DNA from: Anaerofustis stercorihominis DSM 17244
GTDB taxonomy: Bacteria; Bacillota; Clostridia; Eubacteriales; Anaerofustaceae
Direction: 5' to 3'
NCBI RefSeq assembly: GCF_000154825.1
Contig: NZ_DS560019.1
Coordinates: forward strand, 1,034,501-1,098,500
Length of the DNA: 64,000 bases
Part shown: positions 60,602 to 64,000 of the stretch, piece after piece
Layout: every line of letters starts with the position of its first letter
Position numbering within the stretch: the first letter of the stretch is position 1
Made by a program: the position numbers and the translations under genes
Notes under the pieces: model-generated
Seen by the model: the letters and a program-made list of their open reading frames with translations, nothing else
Told to the model about the DNA's origin: nothing
The model's database searches: none

Positions 60602-63165
60602 TTAAATCTCAAAATCATAATGAACATCAAACATTTCTATTATTGCTTCATACTCGCTCGGATACATAATAAAACCAAATTCCTGATAAACCGGTCTGAA
60701 ATACTCTTCCAATTTTTTAAGGGTTTCTTTTCTGTTATTATAGTAATAGTTGAGGTTTTTTCCCGGCATAGGTTCTTTTTTTATAGCTCGTTCAACCATA
60801 AATGCACAGTGCATTATAAACTTATATTCAAACATTTTGTCTTTTGTAAGTCCTAAATCGTTCCATATATTTATAAGGACAGATTTTAAAGAATTATAAA
60901 TTTTTGTCGGATCTATGAAAGTCAACATTTCATCAAGGACTTTAATGAATTTTTTTTCTTCACTGTTCATTAATGTATTATTATTTTTATTTATATTTCT
61001 TTTGTTATATATTACATTATCGTCTATCAACTCATTATAAAAATCATTTAATTCTACTGTGGAACTATATGCTCTTCTCGTAATTTCCAATGCCATAAGC
61101 GTCGTTACATTTGGGATAGATATTGTAGGTATCCCCGTTTCCTCGGTGATCAATGTGTCAAAGTCGCATAAAGATTCCATATCCGTTAGTAATATCACGC
61201 CTTTTCCCTTATCTATTTCTTTTACTAAATTAATCGCTTTATTTAATATACTTTCTACCTTTTCGTTAAGAGGAACGTCCAAAGCATATAGACCTTCTAT
61301 GTCCAAGAGTGTATTCACCACTTCCGCTATAGAACTTGCAACATTGCTTCCGTGAGCTATGCATAAAACTCCTATCCTGTTTCCCAGATCCATATCATTC
61401 ATCGTATGTAACAGCATTGTTACAAACATGATTTCGTTTGAAGAGATTTCTATATTGAGTTCTTTTGAAAGTACTTCGATTATCTTTTGAGCTGCGTAAT
61501 AGTCGATGGGGTAGAGCTGCTCTACAGATTTGATCAAATTATTATTTACGGAATATTTGCCGCTTTTTATCCTTTCAATCAAATTATTTATATGTAAAGA
61601 TAATGCACAAACGATCCTCTTATTGTTTTCCTGGTTATTATATATGGTTTTGACGGAATCGATAGCATCGATAACTGCTTCAATGATCCTTTCATCGACT
61701 ATTCTCGAAAGCAGTTCTCCGTATTCGGGAAGCTGATTACTTCTTATTTTTTCCTGCATGGATAAGAAATAACTCTTTAAATCATCTTCGACTTTTTTTC
61801 TCACATTATCGTTTTCTTCATTTTTAAATGATAGTTCATAGTAGTCTTCTATGATTTTGCTGTAGTATTTATTTTCATGTTCAAATTTATTCATTTGATT
61901 TGAAAGATACTTGCTTTCGTTGACTTCTCTGTAATCAAAAATTACCGTATCATCGAGAACGAGGTCTGCATAATTGCTGCTTTCGTGGTTTGTACTTATT
62001 AATCCAAGCTTCATATTGTTTGGAATATCGTTCCATTTTATCTTTATATCTTTTTCTGAATTTGTAACGCAGGAAAAATAACCCTTTGCACATATGAGCT
62101 GGATATCGCTTTTTAAACCGCCTATATTTAGCGGACAGTCGTAATTTAAACAACTTTTTAAAATCTTTTTGCTGACTTTAATCTTTCTTTTGGTCTTTGC
62201 CGATTCGACATAAAAGAATTTAAATATTAATTCCAATCTTTCCTGCGTATTGTATTTATTGATATCCGGTAACTCTATTGTTATGGGTATACGCCTTATG
62301 AAGGTATTTAAGAGCTGGGAATTTTTTCTTTCGGTAGTTGCCGCAATTATCATTAGGTCAGCTTTCCTTGTAATATCCGTTTCACCGACCCTTCTGTATA
62401 TACCTTTATCCATCAGGGTGAACAGCATTTCCTGTCCTTCCTTTGGAAGTCTGTGGACTTCGTCCAAGAATAATATCCCGCCGTTGGCTTTGTCGACTAA
62501 TCCCGTTCGTTCTGTGTCTGCACCCGTATATGCTCCTTTTATATTTCCGAAGAGCTGAGAGACTAAAAGCTGAGGATTGTCTGCGTAATCCGCACAATTG
62601 AAAACTACGAATTTTGTATCTTTATAAAACATACCTATCGTCATCCCATAGTTGTACATTGCTTCCGCAAAAGTGCTTTTCCCGCATCCGGTCGAACCTA
62701 TTAGTATTGTATTTAACCCCAAAGGGGGATAGGTAACTGCTGCTTTAGCCAATGAAACTTGATTTTTTAGTGTATCATTAAATCCCACTATATTTTTAAA
62801 TACATCATACACTTTTTTATCTTCATTTTTATTTTTTGTTATATCAATATTATCATTAAGAGAATTTAATATTGAGCTTTTATCGTATACACATTTATCT
62901 AAATTCTTATTAAAATTTTCTTCAAGCTTTTTTTATGGAAATATAATATTGGTTTTCCCGTTATTTTAATTAATATTTTATCTTCGACCAATTCGTTAAG
63001 ACATTTGCTTACATTTGTCCGTTGCATATTTAAATCATTTGCTACGGAGATAGTAGAGTAGTAACTGTAATTAAAATCTTTACTATCAAGAAAATAGTCT
63101 TTCGGTAAGTCAGACGTTCGTTTTTCTATTTCGTTTAATATGAGTTGGGCTTTATTCTTTTTCAT
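60602..63165 (-). pseudogene. levR: LevR-type sigma-54 activator, frameshifted after the HTH domain
   Basis: ATG 63165 (GGGAGAT upstream) starts a helix-turn-helix domain (TISVANDLNMQRTNVSKCLN) that stops at 62899 after seven As (TTTTTTT 62928-62934 on plus). Eight As would join it to the next frame, KKLEENFNKNLDK, which runs into the large ORF. That part (GTG 62812 to 60602, 736 residues) has Walker A GSTGCGKST, the sigma-54 contact GAYTGA, Walker B GGILFLDEVHRLP, a first PRD (ALSLHINNLIERI), an EIIA-like domain (VLCIAHGSNVASSIAE) and a second PRD (FIMHCAFMVERAIKKE). It should activate the PTS operon. As read here, the AAA part lacks its DNA-binding domain. Confidence 0.85.
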
Positions 63166-63228
63166 TTTTATCTCCCATAAATAAAAAGTGTATGATTTAT
63201 AATGTGTATAGTCGTACTCTATGCTACC

Positions 63229-63257
63229 TTTATAGCATAAAAATAATTAATATTCAA
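63229..63257 (-). promoter_or_regulatory. Promoter of levR with overlapping palindrome
   Basis: On the minus strand TTGAAT (63257-63252), 17-bp spacer, TATAAA (63234-63229). TATGCTA (63220-63226) and TAGCATA (63233-63239) form a perfect 7-bp palindrome over the -10 box, a likely operator. The rest of the gap 63258-63481 is A/T-rich without recognised features. Confidence 0.65.
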
Positions 63258-63481
63258 CTTTTGTTCGTATCGGAGAGAGTTCGGAGTATGATACAATAAT
63301 GATTTAATATTGGTTTTACATAGTTTCTAATATGTTTGTGTTTTGTAAAAATTCAGATTTTGATTTATTTTGTGTCCGTAATTGTATGTTAATTACATTA
63401 TGCAAATTAATGATAGTTTATTATGTAAAAGATATAAATTATGTTGTTAAAAAATCGTTATGAAGTATTTAATATGTAAAT

Positions 63482-63523
63482 AATAAAGAGCCTACCATGT
63501 TTTTTGAAGATAGACTCTTTATT
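63482..63523 (-). terminator. Hairpin ending the 63608 gene
   Basis: AATAAAGAG (63482-63490) pairs with CTCTTTATT (63515-63523) over a long loop. The T run on the minus strand is interrupted. It lies 85 bp after the stop codon. Confidence 0.55.
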
Positions 63524-63607
63524 GTCGTAGAAATTTTATTTAACTCAAAATTTTGTTTTTTACGTTATTATTTTTTAATCAATATTTCATTATAAATATA
63601 GTTCAAT

Positions 63608-64000
63608 TTAATCCAATGTCCAAATATCATCGTATATCCATTTACCATTTGCATCCTTAGGGTCCGTATAGACTCCGTTTACCTTAATTGGTGCTGTTCT
63701 AAAATAAATATTTTTAAAATATGTGCCATTATAGGTATTGTTATGAAGTATATTTTCTTTATTTTCAGCTGTAATGTTGTTTGCTACCGGCTCCACTTTT
63801 AACTTGTCCGTACTTCCACTTTGATGATATGCATATCTAAAATGATATATTCTTGTACTTGCATTGTTTACATTAAAAGTGTTGTTGTATACATCCATTA
63901 CATTTGCACTTCTACAGTATATTATTGTATTTTCAGGAGAGCAGTTAAATGTATTACCTGAAATTACAGTTTCTTTCCATCTCATTGGCTGTATAACTTT
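63608..64000 (-). CDS. C-terminal part of a beta-helix-like surface protein
   Basis: Open from the window edge (64000) to the stop at 63608, 130 codons; the ATG at 63985 is probably internal because the frame stays open to the edge (KVIQP before it). Repeats of the form ETVISGNTFNCSPENTIIYC and NVMDVYNNTFNVNNAS suggest turns of a right-handed parallel beta-helix (pectate-lyase or NosD-like). ANNITAENKENILHNNTYNG continues the pattern. Function unknown; probably secreted. Confidence 0.65.
   Translation of the reverse strand, partial: KVIQPMRWKETVISGNTFNCSPENTIIYCRSANVMDVYNNTFNVNNASTRIYHFRYAYHQSGSTDKLKVEPVANNITAENKENILHNNTYNGTYFKNIYFRTAPIKVNGVYTDPKDANGKWIYDDIWTLD

Noticed and set aside
1-64000. 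CRISPR arrays, tRNA and rRNA genes, insertion sequences
   Set aside because: No regularly spaced repeats, cloverleaf-like tRNA sequences, rRNA segments or transposase-like frames were found on reading both strands; short degenerate elements could still be missed by eye.

Overview
This window comes from an AT-rich, low-GC Gram-positive anaerobe, most likely class Clostridia or a close relative such as the Peptostreptococcales or Tissierellales. The evidence is the strong purine-rich ribosome-binding sites, consensus -35/-10 promoters, intrinsic terminators with long T runs, FeoAB, FabK-type fatty acid synthesis, a class B sortase, the archaeal-length ProS and mannose-family PTS genes. I cannot name the species. 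No rRNA, tRNA, CRISPR array, transposase or prophage was seen.

Layout. 1-3.7 kb: 3' part of a DinB polymerase (minus) and feoAB. 4.1-8.1 kb: a large sortase-anchored BspA-type leucine-rich-repeat protein and a membrane-anchored alpha/beta hydrolase-like protein. 8.2-18.7 kb: the complete type II fatty acid synthesis locus, acpP then accBCDA-fabH-fabK-(fabX-like)-fabD-fabG-fabF-fabZ, with FabT-like operator sequences in front of acpP and accB. 18.7-22 kb: sortase B, DUF523, yqeY, rpsU and an NAD-type isocitrate dehydrogenase. 22.3-26.4 kb: five tandem Cof-type HAD phosphatases, the first frameshifted. 26.5-29.9 kb: a LytTR/DUF3021 pair, an SdpR/SdpI-like pair with a very long operator palindrome, a GNAT acetyltransferase and a CmpB-like membrane protein. 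29.9-35.9 kb: cell-wall amidase, M23 peptidase and many small proteins of unknown function, including two tandem Cys-rich hydrophobic peptides. 35.9-39.9 kb: proS, tyrS, tuf. 40-50 kb: lipoprotein, an HdeD-like/papain-like fusion, a broken amidohydrolase, PNPOx-like protein, GH25 lysozyme, radical SAM, DJ-1/PfpI, a broken DUF4300 gene and a DEAD-box helicase with a terminator in its leader. 50-54.4 kb: a LysR-controlled redox cluster. 54.4-63.2 kb: a sigma-54/LevR-controlled mannose-family PTS operon that also carries a class II aldolase, a D-2-hydroxyacid dehydrogenase and two unknown membrane proteins. 63.6-64 kb: end of a beta-helix-like protein.

How the genes work together. AccABCD makes malonyl-CoA, FabD loads it onto AcpP, FabH/FabF condense, and FabG/FabZ/FabK complete the cycle. 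The extra FabK-like enzyme has the Cys-rich C-terminus of Helicobacter FabX and is the best candidate for introducing the double bond, since no fabA, fabM or fabN is present. Sortase B and the NPQT-type LRR protein are a likely enzyme/substrate pair. The PTS, aldolase and dehydrogenase probably form one catabolic route for an unidentified sugar or sugar acid.

Five genes are interrupted. Four have one-base changes in short or long A tracts (HAD-1, amidohydrolase, DUF4300, levR) and one has an in-frame TGA (cyclophilin-like lipoprotein). Homopolymer error in the assembly is a serious alternative to real gene decay. Two dispersed 41-bp elements with compensatory changes in both nested stems suggest a mobile or structured repeat family.
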